A DNA stretch of 64,000 nucleotides from Anomaloglossus baeobatrachus (GCF_048569485.1 NC_134357.1:228034735-228098734), one strand, 5' to 3'. Positions 11,126-23,356 are shown, counted from the stretch's first letter. Made by a program: numbers and translations. The notes: a model not told the origin generated them from the letters alone.

Positions 11126-12860
11126 AAAGCGGCGGGAGACAGAGTGCAGGACGCGTCGTGGGGACCTGTAAGTGTTATGGCAATGTTTATTAACTGTATG
11201 TGTACATGTATAATGTGTTTTTATGTGTTTAAGTTTTCCTCCCATTGTTTTCAATGGGGTTCGAGTGGTTCATCGAACGTTCGTCGAACGGGGCCTCCGT
11301 TCGACGAACCGAACCGAACTCGAACGCTAGGGGGGCAGCTCATGTCTATTCCTAACAGGTCCCAAGTCTCCCCTTCTGTGCTAAAGTTCCTCACCAGGAC
11401 CCTCTCAACAATACCTCCACGCAGAGGTTTTTTGTTTTGTTTTTATTTATAATTTTAAAACTCGTGTTTTATCTTAAATTATTATACAATAAATCCAGTT
11501 TACAATTTACCAATTCCGTGCTGTGTCTCCATATTTGTATACCTAAATTTAGGTCTACCCATTCACTCCCTTTTCCCACTCATCCAGTTAGCGCGTAAAC
11601 TGTTGCTATATACTATTGAACTGGATTTGCTTATACAATGAATTCTTCACTAACTTTATAATCAGATAGAAAACAATTTATTACATTTGTACTTTGTAAC
11701 ATAGTCTGCAATATTTACAGAAAGAAAAGACCAGACTATGAGCACCTTTTCCTAAATATTCTGATGTCACCCAACACCAGCACGTTAGGGTCTGAGACCT
11801 TGCAGACACTACAATATATTATCTTCTTTACAACAATCCCTTTTTATTAAAACTTGCATAGTTTCAGATGAAAGACATCCTAGCGGATCTGTGCTTCTTT
11901 CCCATGGTTTTTGTAATAAGGGATGCATTTTTCAGGGCAGACTGAGAATAATGACAATAACTAAATGAGAGAGTCAGGAGACATGAGGGGGGCTACTGGG
12001 GCTATTATAAAGCTAGCCTGGGTTCCCAGCTCAGAATAGCAGGTCAAACAGCCCACTAGCTCATTAAGGATTTGCATCTCTCTTTTCAATGCTTCTGAAA
12101 ACTGAATGGAGAGGGGGAGGGAGAATAGATAAAGAAAGGAGAGAGCATGTGGAACAGGAGGCAAAGTGCAAGAGGGAGTGTGAAGAGCTGCATGAAGGAA
12201 ACAGTGAACCTGCAACAAACATACTAGGACTCCATAAGAAATAAGCAAGAGGCATAGTTCTGGGGACAGATGAGAGTTAGGTGAATGGGCCAAGAACTGA
12301 GAGAGTGGGTGGATTGATCATTAATTGCCCACAAAGGAACCCATATGCCTGAAAGATTAGTCCCTAGGGAGAGGAGGAGGAGGGTACTGAGAGAAGTGTT
12401 TTGTAAGAAAACTCAACAGCCCCCTCTCCTCTCCTCTCATCCCCCTCCTCCCTCTTTCCTTGGAGATTCCGCCCCACACCCATTGCAAGGATCACACAGC
12501 TTTAGGGACTGTTACTAGGAATGGGCCCAGGGCTGTGAGCAGGGTGCATCAGAGAGGGAGGGTGAACAGAAGGTGAGAAAAGTGATGAGACAAGTGTTAG
12601 GTGTTTACAGGACCAAAAGAGAAGAAAGTGATCTGGAAATAGTCTGATTATTTTGTAGGGTATGAAGATCCCCCATAAAGACTGGCGACAACTATCTGTC
12701 TACGAGACTGAAGAGTGACATTTCTCACTATGGAGGACAGCTGTACTCCACTTGGCCTCTGAGTTGTCAGAATATGATTAATAAGAAGGAACTGTAAATT
12801 GATAAAAAAAAGTGTCTTTGACTGGGAACTTCCTAGGCAATTTTGAAAGCACAGAACCAG
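11126..12860. other. Non-coding, mostly single-copy looking stretch
   Basis: No gene is recognised. A small foldback lies at 11261-11326, with arms around GTTCGAGTGGTTC and CCGAACTCGAAC, a palindromic motif built on TCGAACG. A CT-rich tract sits at 12415-12460. The part from about 12400 to 12860 precedes the deltex exon and may be its 5' flank or 5' UTR, but no TATA box or CpG cluster is evident. Confidence 0.6.
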
Positions 12861-12889
12861 ATTTCTAGAAAAGAAGCACTGCGACAAGA

Positions 12890-13100
12890 ATGATGCTGGA
12901 CAGGGGAGCAGTGTTGGTGTGGGAGTGGCAGGGAGAAGATTCCCTGTGGAAGCCCTACAGCCCACAGGTGACTCATCACATAGAGCAGGTGATCAGGGAG
13001 AACCCCAAGGCCTCCTCTGTGAACCTAGGGGAAGCTGATGGAAGCTTGACCCCTTTCATCCTGGACTTAATGTCAATGAACCAGTTCCGTCTAGATACAG
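12890..13100 (+). CDS. dtx4: Deltex E3 ubiquitin ligase, first coding exon (DTX4-like, WWE domain start)
   Basis: This exon encodes the N-terminal part of a Deltex-family RING-type E3 ubiquitin ligase, a modulator of Notch signalling in the cytoplasm. The WWE domain of Deltex proteins binds Notch ankyrin repeats or ADP-ribose. The reading frame opens with two ATGs (12890 and 12893) after an in-frame TAG at 12866. The second ATG fits the start of vertebrate DTX4 best. Visible WWE marks are VWEW at residues 10-13, WKPYS at 20-24, HHIEQV at 29-34, the LGEAD turn at 46-50, and LDLMSMNQFR at 58-67. The frame runs into CAG|GTGAGC at 13100/13101, a consensus donor, leaving phase 1 in a glycine codon exactly where Deltex first exons are expected to end. 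SMNQFR favours DTX4 over DTX1 or DTX2, but the paralogue is not certain. No later exon was found in the window, so the remaining ~51 kb may be intron 1, or this may be an isolated exon copy. Confidence 0.82.
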
Positions 13101-13106
13101 GTGAGC
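13101..13106 (+). other. Splice donor of the deltex exon
   Basis: GTGAGC follows CAG directly, a near-consensus U2 donor. The open frame continues only about 27 bases beyond it before a stop, as expected if the exon ends here. Confidence 0.8.
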
Positions 13107-16100
13107 AATATGGTGTCTGCATGTCTTAGTGGGGCAGGTGCTTCTCTGACAGGTGCCTGGTGTAGTCCCCTCCTGTTTGTGGGAATCAGCAGCTCCACAG
13201 TCCACATCACCGAATCCATGATACTGGTCCAGAAATATAGAGGTCTTGGATGAGATGAGGTGGAAAACAGAAAGCTGATCCATAATGTCCTTTTTTCTTC
13301 TTCCAAATACAGTGAAGTTTGGAGAATTAGTGGCACAAATGTGACCTTGCGCGAAGTCAGCATCAATGGGAAGCTGATAATTACCAATAACTAGCTATTG
13401 TATTGTGTTTATGACCAGTTATGTGTGCGATTTCTTTCAATTTTCTGCATTTTACTTTGTTTTAATATGTAAAGTAATTTTTTATAGTCATGCCAACTTC
13501 AACAATGTAAAGGTCATCAGAGTCCTGTGGTGCCACCACAAACTACGTTCAATATTAATACTTTGGGACCCTAAAACTGCCCATAGAGCTTTATTTTGTT
13601 AGTCCAGTGATGTTTATGTAGTTTTATGAAACAGCATATACAGTATATGAGCTTATATCGAGCACCTTGTTGTATACTAATGAACCAGAATATTAATGCC
13701 TACTGGGTACTGAGGAGGATTTAATTTTTACTGCAGTATATGCATTTGTATAGAACAATAAAAACATTACTTATGGAATGAAGCTGTAAACGGTCTTAGG
13801 GGCAGTTTAAATGCATTGGGAACCTGACCAATTCCTTTCAATGTCTACTAAATTGTCATAGTTTTAGAGTTGACTTGTTTGGTCATTCTCTGAAATTGTA
13901 AGCAACGTCTTTAAATCTATAGGATTGATTGGAAGATAAATAAATTGGCACTATACTGTGGCTGGATAGCTTTGTTCAGGACATCAGTGGGCATTTCAGT
14001 TTTCACACTGGTGCCTATTGGCTTTAGATGATCAGCCAGCCCTGCAGATATTATCAGGACCAGATTATCCTCTAATGTTTGGTGCCTCGGCTCACCCCTT
14101 ATGGCAGATGTTGGGGTAGCACTGTAACTGTTCTTGTCTACCATTCATTGTCTTGGACATGTAGCTAAGTACCCTGGCAAATGCCCAGTGAACTGTTTGC
14201 ACCCTCCCAGGCATCCAGGGCACATGTTCCAATTTCCCTTTCTAACTTTGTCCTTGTTTTGGGAAGGTGGAAATGGCTCGAGCATGATGAATTGAATTTC
14301 GGCATGTCTGATCCTTTGTTTCTACAGGAGATAGGGAGATAAGCAGCTGCCTGAGGTGTCTGATACCAACTATTACCCCTTATCTTTAAAAAATACAGAC
14401 ACATTCATGCAAGTATGTATGCATATGAGAAGAATGGGAGAAATAGCTATTAACATGTATATAAGCACAGTTCCACACATTTGTGGAGCACAGACTGTGG
14501 TTCTATGGCAGCACCTGTCCCAACCGCTGGGTCATGTGACGTGTAGTCATAGGTTAAGGAGACCCAACAGATGGGCCGGGGGTTGCAATACAGGTGTTTA
14601 CTGACGTGTTCATGGTCAGCATACTGTATATACTATGCAAGTGCACACACTACTAGGACCTCTTTGTTCAATATTATTTCAAGCTACAGAAACCTGAACT
14701 GGAAGATTGTAAGACCATTCATGTGTATGCGATTGATAAACGTCTCACATCTTGTACATCCAATAATGCTGCTTCTAGAATTGTCTCAGTGACCAAGCAA
14801 CATGTGAACAGCACCACATGCATGATGGTTGTTAGCTGCAGAGATCGCAGATGACAACGTCATGTAGACATCGATTACTGGTGTTGTGTGTGATCAACAA
14901 TCCTTCATCTTGAGTAAACAGCGATCTCACCAGAAATGTGAGACCTTTCACAGCTGATTGCTGACTTTTGCCTTGTGAATGCTGAAGGTGAAGAATCATC
15001 AGCAGCAGATGGCCCAACTATTAAGAAATCCTGGAAAAAATGCTTTGCTTCCTTATGAATGGGCATTGTCCACTGATGAATTTTGTACTGTTCTCAATTA
15101 GATTCGCTGACATGAATCACAAGCAATGAGATTGGGGAAGTGTAGTAGCTAACCTATCTTTGTAGGGATGGAATTTGAAGTCAGTGATCTACTGATGTCT
15201 ATAGATTCTACAGTATCATTGGAGGGGGAAATGAGACAGACCATGCATTACTATTATACTTCCCTCATAGAGACCAATTATGGCTACTTATGATAACCTA
15301 CAACCATAAGTTACGGATGGTGTACATAAACTTTTCTCTTTTGAAAGTGCTTATGGTTTGACATTACAACAAATCGCTCAGAAGTCGTGGTCCTCAGAAA
15401 CTTCCAAAATCAGTCTAGTTAGCCAAGTAACTAACAATTCTTTTTTCCATGCAGTACTGAGCATTTTCTAAAATTAGAGGCTACTTTTTTTCATTTAAAG
15501 AATTATACTGTATAAAAACTGCCTAAAAATCTCATTAAAAAATTGTTAAAGTGTGGTTGGGCACATTCACTTATGCATTGATAAGTGAGGGCTGGTTTAT
15601 ATGCTTTTATTATTCTCTCCAAGACAATAATAGAGAAAACAAACATTCAGTTTCAGAACCTGCTCCTTTCAATGCGAGTTGTACCAGAAAAGTGGTTGTT
15701 TTTTGTCCTTGAATCCTAATTTAAACATATAGTACCTTTTGGCATCATCATGACTCTACTTAAATTTGGCTTAGAAGTCCAAGCAACATGTTTCGAGGCA
15801 TTACTTGGCTTCTAAAAGGCACAAGTTGTAAACCTTTGTTTATGGTCCATCGGGGCTCATATCAAGACACTGACAAGTTTAATACCTATACAATTTGTAG
15901 AATTCTCAATCCTTGTGATTTGTAGTATTTTAATGATTTTACAACTAGAAAAATCATTTGTGTACCAATTTAAATCTTTTTACTTTCTTGGTTCATTCAG
16001 CACTGAACTTGTACACGTATTTTCAAATTAACGTACATAAAAAGAACCAGCATTTTTAGAAGGTGAACACGTCATTTCAAGGTGACCATACATATGAGAT

Positions 16101-16690
16101 AGTTGTTGGCCTAATGTTTAGCTGTGTATGGAAGTATCAGAAAAAGGGAATAAGCTTTTGTCAGACTCATTTTCTCCTGGGAGAACAAAAGATCAGGCTC
16201 CATCATTCTTTCTCTTTACATCTGCCTTAACAGAGCAGTCGCAGGTCCCAATTTACATTAGTCTGCCGTTGGATATTGATGGATTCCAGCTGACTTTTTT
16301 TAGCTAATTCGTAATTCGTAGGGGTTACTTAAGTTATTCATGATTAGAATTTTGACAGCATCGTTATTTTTCTTGTATTCAATGAAATTAACTTTAAAGT
16401 CAACAGTAGGACCATAGATAAAAATCATATTGATATGAAGATGTAAATTGACTTAGTTTACAGATTGTTTTAGGCATGCTCTGTGGTCTTTGCAGAGCTC
16501 GACAAGCTCTACAATCTGTGCAGAGGTTATTTTCTACAGGAGGGCAGTAAAATGGTTCACAGACAAAGACAGGAATAATACTCAGGATTCTTAAAATGAC
16601 TTAATTTATTTCCAGGTTTTCCAATATGGAGGTGCAGTAAGTGAAACAGTTAAAATTTCAGCACTCAGAAACTAGTGAAGAGTGAGAACT
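13107..16690. other. Putative intron or intergenic, no gene recognised
   Basis: This is AT-rich, mostly single-copy looking DNA. No conserved open frame, RNA gene or clear transposon end was recognised. Short open frames here (for example 14832-15017 minus) have no known domain. It could be the start of the deltex intron. Confidence 0.55.
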
Positions 16691-16691
16691 A

Positions 16692-16895
16692 CCATGTTGG
16701 GTGCTTGGTCCTCGTAACGAGTATTTGCATGCTTGGACGGGCTTGACTCCCATACCGAGTATAATGGGAGTCAATGGAGAAGATCTTCCGGAAAAATCCT
16801 CGAGTTCCCCATTGACTCCCTTTATACTCGGTACGCAAGTTGAACCCGTCCAAGCGTCCAAATACGTGTTATGGGTCCCAAACATCAGAGCATGG
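16692..16895. mobile_element. Foldback element (~200 bp inverted repeat)
   Basis: Two arms of about 85 bp face each other. The left begins CCATGTTGGGTGC and ends GGGAGTCAATGG; the right begins CCATTGACTCCC and ends AGAGCATGG. Shared inner motifs include GAGTATTTGCATGCTTGG against CCAAGCGTCCAAATACGTG, and CCGAGTATAA. The arms have diverged by perhaps 15-20%. A Tc1 remnant abuts it on the right. It is non-coding and probably a MITE-like element. Confidence 0.75.
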
Positions 16896-17805
16896 TAGGT
16901 AGGTCAGGCAAGTTTGCTGACCAACCAAGTACAGTGATACTGTGGTTATTAAACCAGGCATTGGTACTTTTTGTAGTGTAAACAGGTGCCAAGGCCTGCT
17001 GGAAAATGAAATTTCTATCTCCAAAAAGCTTGTTGGCAGAGGAAAGCATAAAACGTCCTGGTAGACGGCTGTGCTGACTTTGGTCTTGATAAAACACAGT
17101 GGACCTACACCAGCAGATGACATAGATCCCCAAGCCATCACTGATTGTGGAAACTTCACACTAGACCTCAAGCAGCAGAGTCCTTCACACTCCGAGACCT
17201 TGATTTCCAAATGAAATGCAACATTTACTTTCATCTTAAAACAATACCTTGTACCACTGAGAAACAGTTCAGTTCTTTTTCTCCTTGGCCCGGGTAACAC
17301 GCTTCTGGTGTCTATTGGTAATGAGTGGCTTGACCCAAGAAATGTGACAGTTGTAGCCCATGTCCTGGATACGACTTTGTGTGGTGGCTCTTGAAACACT
17401 GACTCCAGTAGCAGTCCACTCCTTGTGAATCTCTCCCAAATGTTTGAATGGCCTTTTCTTAACAATCCTATCAAGGCTGCAGTTATCCCGGGTGCTTGTG
17501 CACCTTTTTCTACCACACTTTTTCCTTCCACTCAACTTTCCATTGATATGATTTGATACAGCTTCTTTAGCAATGACCTTTTGTGGCTTACTCTCCTTGT
17601 GGAATGTGTCAATGACTGCCTTCTGCACATCTGTCAAGTCAGCAGTCTTCCCATGATTGTATACCTTACTGAACCAGACTAAGGCCCATTTTAAATTCTT
17701 AAGAAGCCTTTGCAGGCATTTTGTGGTAATTATTCTAAGTTTCTGAGACTTTTGAGTTTTCATTGGCTGTAAGCCATAATCATCAACATTAACAGAAATA
17801 AACAC
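16885..17805 (-). pseudogene. Tc1-type transposase pseudogene
   Basis: The N-terminal piece (17269-17805) shows the paired-like HTH region: KTADLTDVQKAVIDTFHK, then SGRKKCGRKR and TGVSVSRATTQSRI. The C-terminal piece (16885-17133, other frame) shows FGDRNFIFQQALAP followed by WFNNHSITVLGWSAN. Tc1 transposases have FQQDNAP or FQQDLAP here, so the second catalytic aspartate is replaced by alanine. The pieces lie in different frames, and the DD34E glutamate region (PIENLW) is absent. Tc1 transposases cut at TA target sites; this one cannot. Confidence 0.85.
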
Positions 17806-17945
17806 TTGAAATAGATCACTCTGTGTGTAATGATTCTATATAATATACGCGTTTCCCTTTTTGAATTGAATTATTTAAATAAATTTAAATAAAATTAAAT
17901 AAATTAACTTTTTGATGATATTCTAATTTCTTGAGATGTACTTGT
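16900..17945 (-). mobile_element. Tc1-like DNA transposon, truncated at its 3' end
   Basis: On the minus strand the element starts at the right with a Tc1 terminal repeat (ATTCTAATTTCTTGAGATG on the plus strand near 17931), followed by a transposase with N-terminal helix-turn-helix DNA-binding region and a DDE catalytic region. The left end, with the second terminal repeat and the catalytic glutamate region, is missing where the foldback element begins. It is a dead fragment. Confidence 0.85.
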
Positions 17946-18339
17946 ATGTGAAGATAGGACCCTAAAGTGCAATGTGCAAGTCAGTCTTTAAATGAATAAA
18001 TAATTGTTTTTAGAGTTTTTTCGATTGTTTTTCTGTGACCTTTGGATCCCCATATTTCTAACTTCAGAGGTTTGTAATCATTTTCTGACATCTCCTGTCA
18101 TTTTCAGATGTCATACTATAACTATGTTGTGGTCTCTGCTATATGGTTCTGTATAGACACTATATGTAATCTTATTTCTATGATTATATATAATAGTAAA
18201 AGGCATATTTATGTCCAGAACTGCAATATAAAATGACTGGAATAACATGGCAGGGCCTGTTTAGTAATCAGTGATTTTGTGTTGATCTGATTAGAATTGG
18301 TTTGGGTGGCACAATAAAGTTGTATGGTGTGAAGGACCC
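17946..18339. other. AT-rich spacer, no gene seen
   Basis: Low-complexity AT-rich DNA without recognisable coding or repeat ends. Confidence 0.5.
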
Positions 18340-18342
18340 TTA

Positions 18343-18921
18343 AGGGTGCTTTACACGTTGCGACATCGCTAACGATATATCGTCGGGGTCACGGTGTTTG
18401 TGACGCACATCTTAGTCGTTAGTTTGTGACAGCTAGGAGCGACAATCAACGATCGCAAAAACAACAAAAATCGTTGATCGTTGACACATCGCTCAAAATC
18501 ATAATGTCGTTGGTGTTTCATTCCGCAGGTTGTTCGTCGTTCCTGCGGCACCACACATCGCTGTGTGTGACACCGCAGGAACGACGAACATCATCCTACC
18601 TGCGTCCATCGGAAAGGAGGAAGGAAGGAGATGGGCGGCATGTTCCAGCCGCTCATCTCCTCCCCTCCTCTTCTATTGGGCGGCCGTTTTGTGACGCCGC
18701 TGTGACGTCGCTGTGACGCTGAACGCACCTCCCCCTTGAAGGAGGGATTGTTCGGCAGCAATAGCGACGTCGCTGAACAGGTATGTGCGTGTGACGCTGC
18801 CGTAGTGATATTGTTCGCTACAGCAGCGATCACCACATTTCGCACAAACAACGGGGGCGGGTGCTATCGTTCGCGACATCGCTAGTAATCGCTAGCGATG
18901 TCGCAGCGTGTAAAGCACCCT
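18343..18921. mobile_element. Foldback MITE, GCTTTACACG family, copy 1
   Basis: A 579 bp non-coding element with long imperfect terminal inverted repeats: AGGGTGCTTTACACGTTGCG at the left and CGCAGCGTGTAAAGCACCCT at the right. The inner palindromes are rich in CGACATCGCTAGCGATGTCG. It is flanked by TTA on both sides, as in PIF/Harbinger-type elements, though other copies do not give a clean target duplication. Related copies lie at 32457-33021 and 41337-41905. No transposase is present. Confidence 0.85.
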
Positions 18922-19409
18922 TTATTCTTGTTTATTAGCTTATGACAACACAGTATTTGTCATGTACTGCTATATCGCCATACTCATATGGCCTTTTATA
19001 GACTATAAAACTAATGTGCCACTTCCTTTCCCTCAACCAGAATGGTAAGATTAATTCTGAAAGAGACAAAAGGCGCAGATGGTGTCTTATCTTAATAAAA
19101 TGCACGGAAACACTCACCTAGGGTAGTTGTGAGGGTCACAACTACCATGTAAGCAGAATTGATCACCACATTGGCTGCCGCAGACCCTGGGGATGAATCG
19201 GTATACGTGGCATAGAGGAAAGGGTTAACCCACCCTGCTGTGTGGATAGAGGAAATCACAAAGGAGAAGTAATCTTCGCTATTTTATTATTCAACGTGTT
19301 TCAGAATCTATACAACTTTTTCAGTTATCAAAATCACTAATGTACATCAAGAGCCAATACAAAGATAACCCTTATATACAGGATGCTAAAATTTGAAAAA
19401 AGGCGCACA
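18922..19409. other. No gene recognised
   Basis: Single-copy looking or unrecognised DNA between a MITE and an LTR-like repeat. No conserved open frame. Confidence 0.4.
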
Positions 19410-20782
19410 TGTGATGCCCCTGGACTATCAGGTCATCACAGTGTACTGCACAAACTGCTCTTCCAAGCAGTATCCGATTCCCTCATGGTTCTGGGTCCCC
19501 ATCTTACAGTGTTGCCTCCAACAGCAAATCAAATCCTAGATACACACTGCACCACACCCACCAGGCACACCAGTGGACGGCTTGAGTGGAATAGAGTCAC
19601 CCACCTGGCGGGTCAGGGAGGGGAAGGTGAGTAGTGTAGAGGAGTGAAGGAGAGAAGAAGTGAAGTGGCCCTCGAGCTGAGAGGAGCTCAGAGGAGGTTG
19701 GGAGTGGGCTCCCAGGAGAAGCTGACTAGGTTGCAGACGGTGGTCTGGACCTAGAGGAGTCTGACCCCCGGTCGCAGAGGATTGCGGCTAGGTGCCTGGA
19801 CCTGTCAAGGAGGATGGTCAGCAGCCTGGTAGACACGGCGGGGTACACGGGCCCTAGGTTGGTGAGAAGCTTCAGGCAACCCAGCAATTAACCTGAGGAG
19901 AACGGAGCCTTTATGTCTTCCAACAAGCCTACAACCTACAATAGCCCTCAGCCCAGTAGACCACTGCGCAACCAGCTCTGTCCTCACCTATTGTACCATC
20001 ACCCATTCCCTGTAGACTGTGAGCCCTCGCGGGCAGGGTCCTCTCTCCTCCTATACCAGTCTGTCTTGTACTGTTAATGATTGTTGTACGTATACCCTCT
20101 TTCACTTGTAAAGCGCCATGGAATAAATGGCGCTATAATAATAAATAATAATAATAATAATAATAATGATCTGTTCCCATCCGCTCCAGAATCGAGGCAC
20201 TAGTGCAACGAGGGGGATAGGGCCTTCCATACAAGCAGCCCAAGAAAATCACAAGCGTGAGCCCTGAGAGCAGACTCCCACACTTAGCCACAGTGGGGAG
20301 CGGGACCCGGCAAGTTTCAGACTACTGGGCCACTACGTTGAAGTTAAACTTTGTGCCAGGAGGCAGGTCACGGATCACTAGGCAACACTGTAGGGGACGA
20401 GACCCAGATGAGCTCCCCTCTGAGAGACAACGGCAGTCAGAGACTTGGTTTACCCGGTTGTCAGCGTCTGCTTAATGACTGAGTGAGTACCTGAGTGATC
20501 CCTGCATCCCACGGCATCCCAACTGAGTCCCGGGGCCTTCCCCTACCCGTGGAGAGCAACGACACCTTGCTGCCCCACTCCATCACCCCGGGTACTCCCA
20601 TTGGCAGCGGCGGTACCCCTTCCTTACCGTACACCACGGGTGCATCACGAACAATCACTCATTCCCTGTAAATAACTCCCCTCTTTTACATTTATAGTTG
20701 CCCCAAGCCCCCGGGTACGGAGACCCTCGAGCCACAAGTAATCACACGGATCTGAGCGGTTCGATCCGCTGCAGGGGCAGCA
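19410..20782 (+). mobile_element. LTR-like dispersed repeat A2, with a retroposon tail inserted
   Basis: It begins TGTGATGCCCC and ends in CA, and shares the family marks (ACCCGTGGAG, the cassette CACGGGTGCATCACGAAC, a GATCTGAGCGGTTCGATCCG end region). It may be flanked by CACA, but that stretch is low complexity, so the target duplication is weak. About 230 bp near 19930-20168 belong to an inserted retroposon tail. No coding region recognised. It is a fossil, clearly older than the insertion it carries. Confidence 0.6.
19930..20168 (+). mobile_element. LINE/SINE-type retroposon 3' tail with (TAA)n
   Basis: The motif GTGAGCCCTCGCGGGCAGG is followed by TGTAAAGCGCCATGGAATAA, GGCGCTATAATAATAAA and a TAA/TAATAA microsatellite. 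This is the widespread amphibian retroposon tail of L2/CR1 type. The left boundary is approximate. No internal Pol III promoter boxes were recognised. Confidence 0.6.
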
Positions 20783-20814
20783 CACACAGGTAACAAACAG
20801 TCACCTGATACATC

Positions 20815-21255
20815 TCAATGAACAATTCAACCAGAATGGTGACCAGTCTACAAACCATGTCCTATGAAGAACGGTTACAGGATTTTTGAATGTTTAGCTT
20901 TCAAAAAAGAAGATTGAGAGGAGACTTAGTAGCTGTCTACAAATATCTCAAGGGCTGTTACACTATAGAGGGCTGAGTGCTATTCTCATTTACACAAAGA
21001 AAGACTAGAAGCAATGGGATGAAACTGAATGAGAGGAGACACAGATTAGATATTTGAAGAAAACTTTTAGACAGTGAGGAAATCAACGACTGGAACAGGC
21101 TCACTCACCCAAAAGGTAGTGAGTTGCCCTTCAATGGAAGTCTTCAGAAAGATACTGGAGAGACATCTGTGTGGGATGATGTAGTGAATCCTGCTGTGAG
21201 TAGAGGGTTGGACCAGATGACCCTGGAAGTCCCTTCAAACTCTTAACATTATATG
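20815..21255 (+). mobile_element. CR1-like LINE 3' end
   Basis: Degenerate coding and 3' end of a CR1-clade non-LTR retrotransposon. The C-terminal end of ORF2 is recognisable by the string KRRLRGDLVAVYKYLKGC, followed by RSNGMKLNERRHRLDI and a DWNRL motif. The tail then reads GGTTGGACCAGATGACC, CCCTTCAAACTC and ATTATATGATTTAT, the CR1 3' terminus. ORF2 encodes endonuclease and reverse transcriptase; only the extreme C-terminal part survives and it contains stops. Most CR1 copies are 5'-truncated in this way. Confidence 0.85.
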
Positions 21256-21269
21256 ATTTATCTGTTTAA

Positions 21270-21351
21270 CACTAGAAGTCCCAGAGAGGGGTCATTTAAC
21301 ATTTCTACTATTGGAACCCTATGGAGCTTGAAATTTCTGGGACTTCTAGTG
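21270..21351. mobile_element. 82 bp palindromic MITE with TTAA target duplication
   Basis: The terminal inverted repeats CACTAGAAGTCCCAGA and TCTGGGACTTCTAGTG match perfectly, and TTAA lies on both sides (21266-21269, 21352-21355). TTAA targets are used by piggyBac and Kolobok transposases. It is far too short to code. Confidence 0.85.
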
Positions 21352-21355
21352 TTAA

Positions 21356-21809
21356 AGGGGTTGTCTACTATTTAGACAACTTTTCAATTGCTGTATTTCC
21401 CTGTATAAAATAAAAACCGCTCGTACTCACCTTTGGTGCCCGACACCGCTTGAAAGACATCAGCCCTAGCCCTATTGTGAGATTATTATGTAACATGAGC
21501 TTTGCAGCTATTCAGTGACTGCTAGTGGGCCTCTGCACTTTCACTTCATTCGGACCTAAATGACATTGGAGGAAGTCAGACACCAGCAGCTTTTTTCCAC
21601 TTTTTCTGTGTTCTGTTTTATCGAAAAGAAGTGAGAGTGAACTGGCCCTTTCGCTACAGGGTTCACGCAACATAAAAGAAATCACGTGAGCCTCAGGAGA
21701 CCTGTCGCCCATATTGCTGAAGTAGCATCAGCACCCAAGATAAGTATAGGCTATTCTTATTTTACATTTGGGAATATAGTAATTGAGAAGCGGTAGTACA
21801 TAACCTTTT
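21356..21809. mobile_element. TTAA-type MITE, AGGGGTTGTCTACT end
   Basis: The left end AGGGGTTGTCTACT directly follows TTAA. A degraded inverted copy, AGTACATAACCTTTTT, lies near 21795-21810. The ends resemble the 5.8 kb element at 54937. Non-coding. The right boundary is approximate. Confidence 0.5.
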
Positions 21810-23100
21810 TGAAACGTTAGGGAGTTTAATCTCCTTCTCTGTAATTGAAATTTCCATTTCACCTCAGATAGGAACACTTTGACACATTATGACACCTAGT
21901 CTGGTTTTAGAACCAAAAGTCTCATTGCCATGGAGAGATGCTCTGCAGGTCTTTTGAGTGAAATGTCAGATACTTATAGGATATACAGTATGCGTATAGT
22001 GCTGTTCATTGTTAATGGTGGGATAGTTTAAGGAAAATGAGAGGATGAGCAGTCAGAGATCTCACCAGGGTGTCCTTGTGTTTCTGACATTATCTGTCTC
22101 TCTCAATGTATGGGGTCAGGTTGGGGGTCTTGGACACAACAGATGTGCCTTTGTTAAGATCTAGTCCTCAAGCTCCCAGAGCTACAAGCCAGCTGTATTT
22201 TATTGATCACGCTACAAAACAGACATAAATATAACCCTAAACTACCTCCTTCTGTCTCTATATAACGCATTAAAAGTTCATATTTCTTAAAGTAACATGA
22301 TACATTAGGTTACATTAGACTTTCTCTGTTCTTAAAAATAACAAACACAGCATTTTACTAATTTTTGCATGGAAGGTTTGCCTATTTAATGTTTAAGCCA
22401 AAGGCATAAATAACCCTTAGGGGCTGGGCTGTTGCTTTTGTATAAAAACTGAATGATAAAAATAAAAATCAACCTACCAATTGCCCATGGACCTGCACTA
22501 GCCATGCGCAGTCTACTTTTACTCCCTTTGTGTATGTTTACAATAATATCCCAATAAACACTATAAACTCATTAAAAGGTTTTTTTTATTGATGGCAAGT
22601 TAAAAAACATGAACACAAACAATGATAGTTAAAATGAATCAAGAAGGCTAGGGGAGAGGCAATACACCATAAATGCTGGAGCATATATCATAACAAATCA
22701 TTACATATACAACATATGCAGATATTCTTACTGGGTCCTCGCAATAACAAAGGTAAATACCAGTATTGTATATTAAATCTTATAGAGGCAAAAGAGTAAC
22801 AGTACAGCTTCTAGTATCCTTATAATGGTAAATTACCAACCATAGCCATACATAAGTGTTCAACCCGTATTGCTGAATACCAGACCTGCTGCCATGTTAA
22901 TGGTGCAATACCGTTCCCCCGCCAGCCACTCCTATTTTTACTCCCTTGTCTGATGATTATGACTGTAATGATGAAATATCTATGACGTTAATTTTATTCA
23001 TATAGCGCCAACATACTGTATTCTACGGTACTTTACATTTGTTGACAGATCACATCAATTTAAGTTGGTTTTACCATCTATATATGTGTAGGGTTATCTT
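21810..23100. other. No gene recognised; one retroposon tail
   Basis: Mostly unrecognised AT-rich DNA. At 22990-23045 the string TTTTATTCATATAGCGCCAACA marks the reverse-complement tail of an L2/CR1-type retroposon. Confidence 0.45.
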
Positions 23101-23204
23101 CCATTTGCACAATGTCTGATGCATTGTCATAACTAGAGTGCTATGGGCCCTGGTGCAAATTTTGGACAGGGGCCACCCACCAGCATGTTGGTCAGATACC
23201 CCTG

Positions 23205-23356
23205 TAGTAATGTCCTCTGTCCTGTAATAATAGTCCCCATTCTGTAATAATATCCACCATTCTGGCCGCTTTATTTAATAATCTCCCCCATTCTAGTCCC
23301 TTCTTGTAGTAATGTCTACCGTCCTGTAATAATGTCCCCCATCCAGGCCCCATCCT
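23205..23356 (-). repeat. Degenerate minisatellite, CTGTAATAATGTCCCCC unit (left part)
   Basis: Degenerate units of about 30 bp built on TGTAATAATGTCCCCCATCC. They resume at 24546 after an inserted element, and resemble in reverse orientation the minisatellite at 34874-39475. Confidence 0.65.

Noticed and set aside
10949-11452. 167-codon frame as a gene
   Set aside because: It crosses from an LTR-like repeat through a foldback into unrelated DNA, so it cannot be one conserved protein.
14832-15017. Small minus-strand frame as a possible exon
   Set aside because: No splice signals at its ends, no known domain, and no similarity I can name.
19930-20168. tRNA-derived SINE or tRNA gene
   Set aside because: No A or B box and no cloverleaf; the sequence matches a LINE-type tail only.
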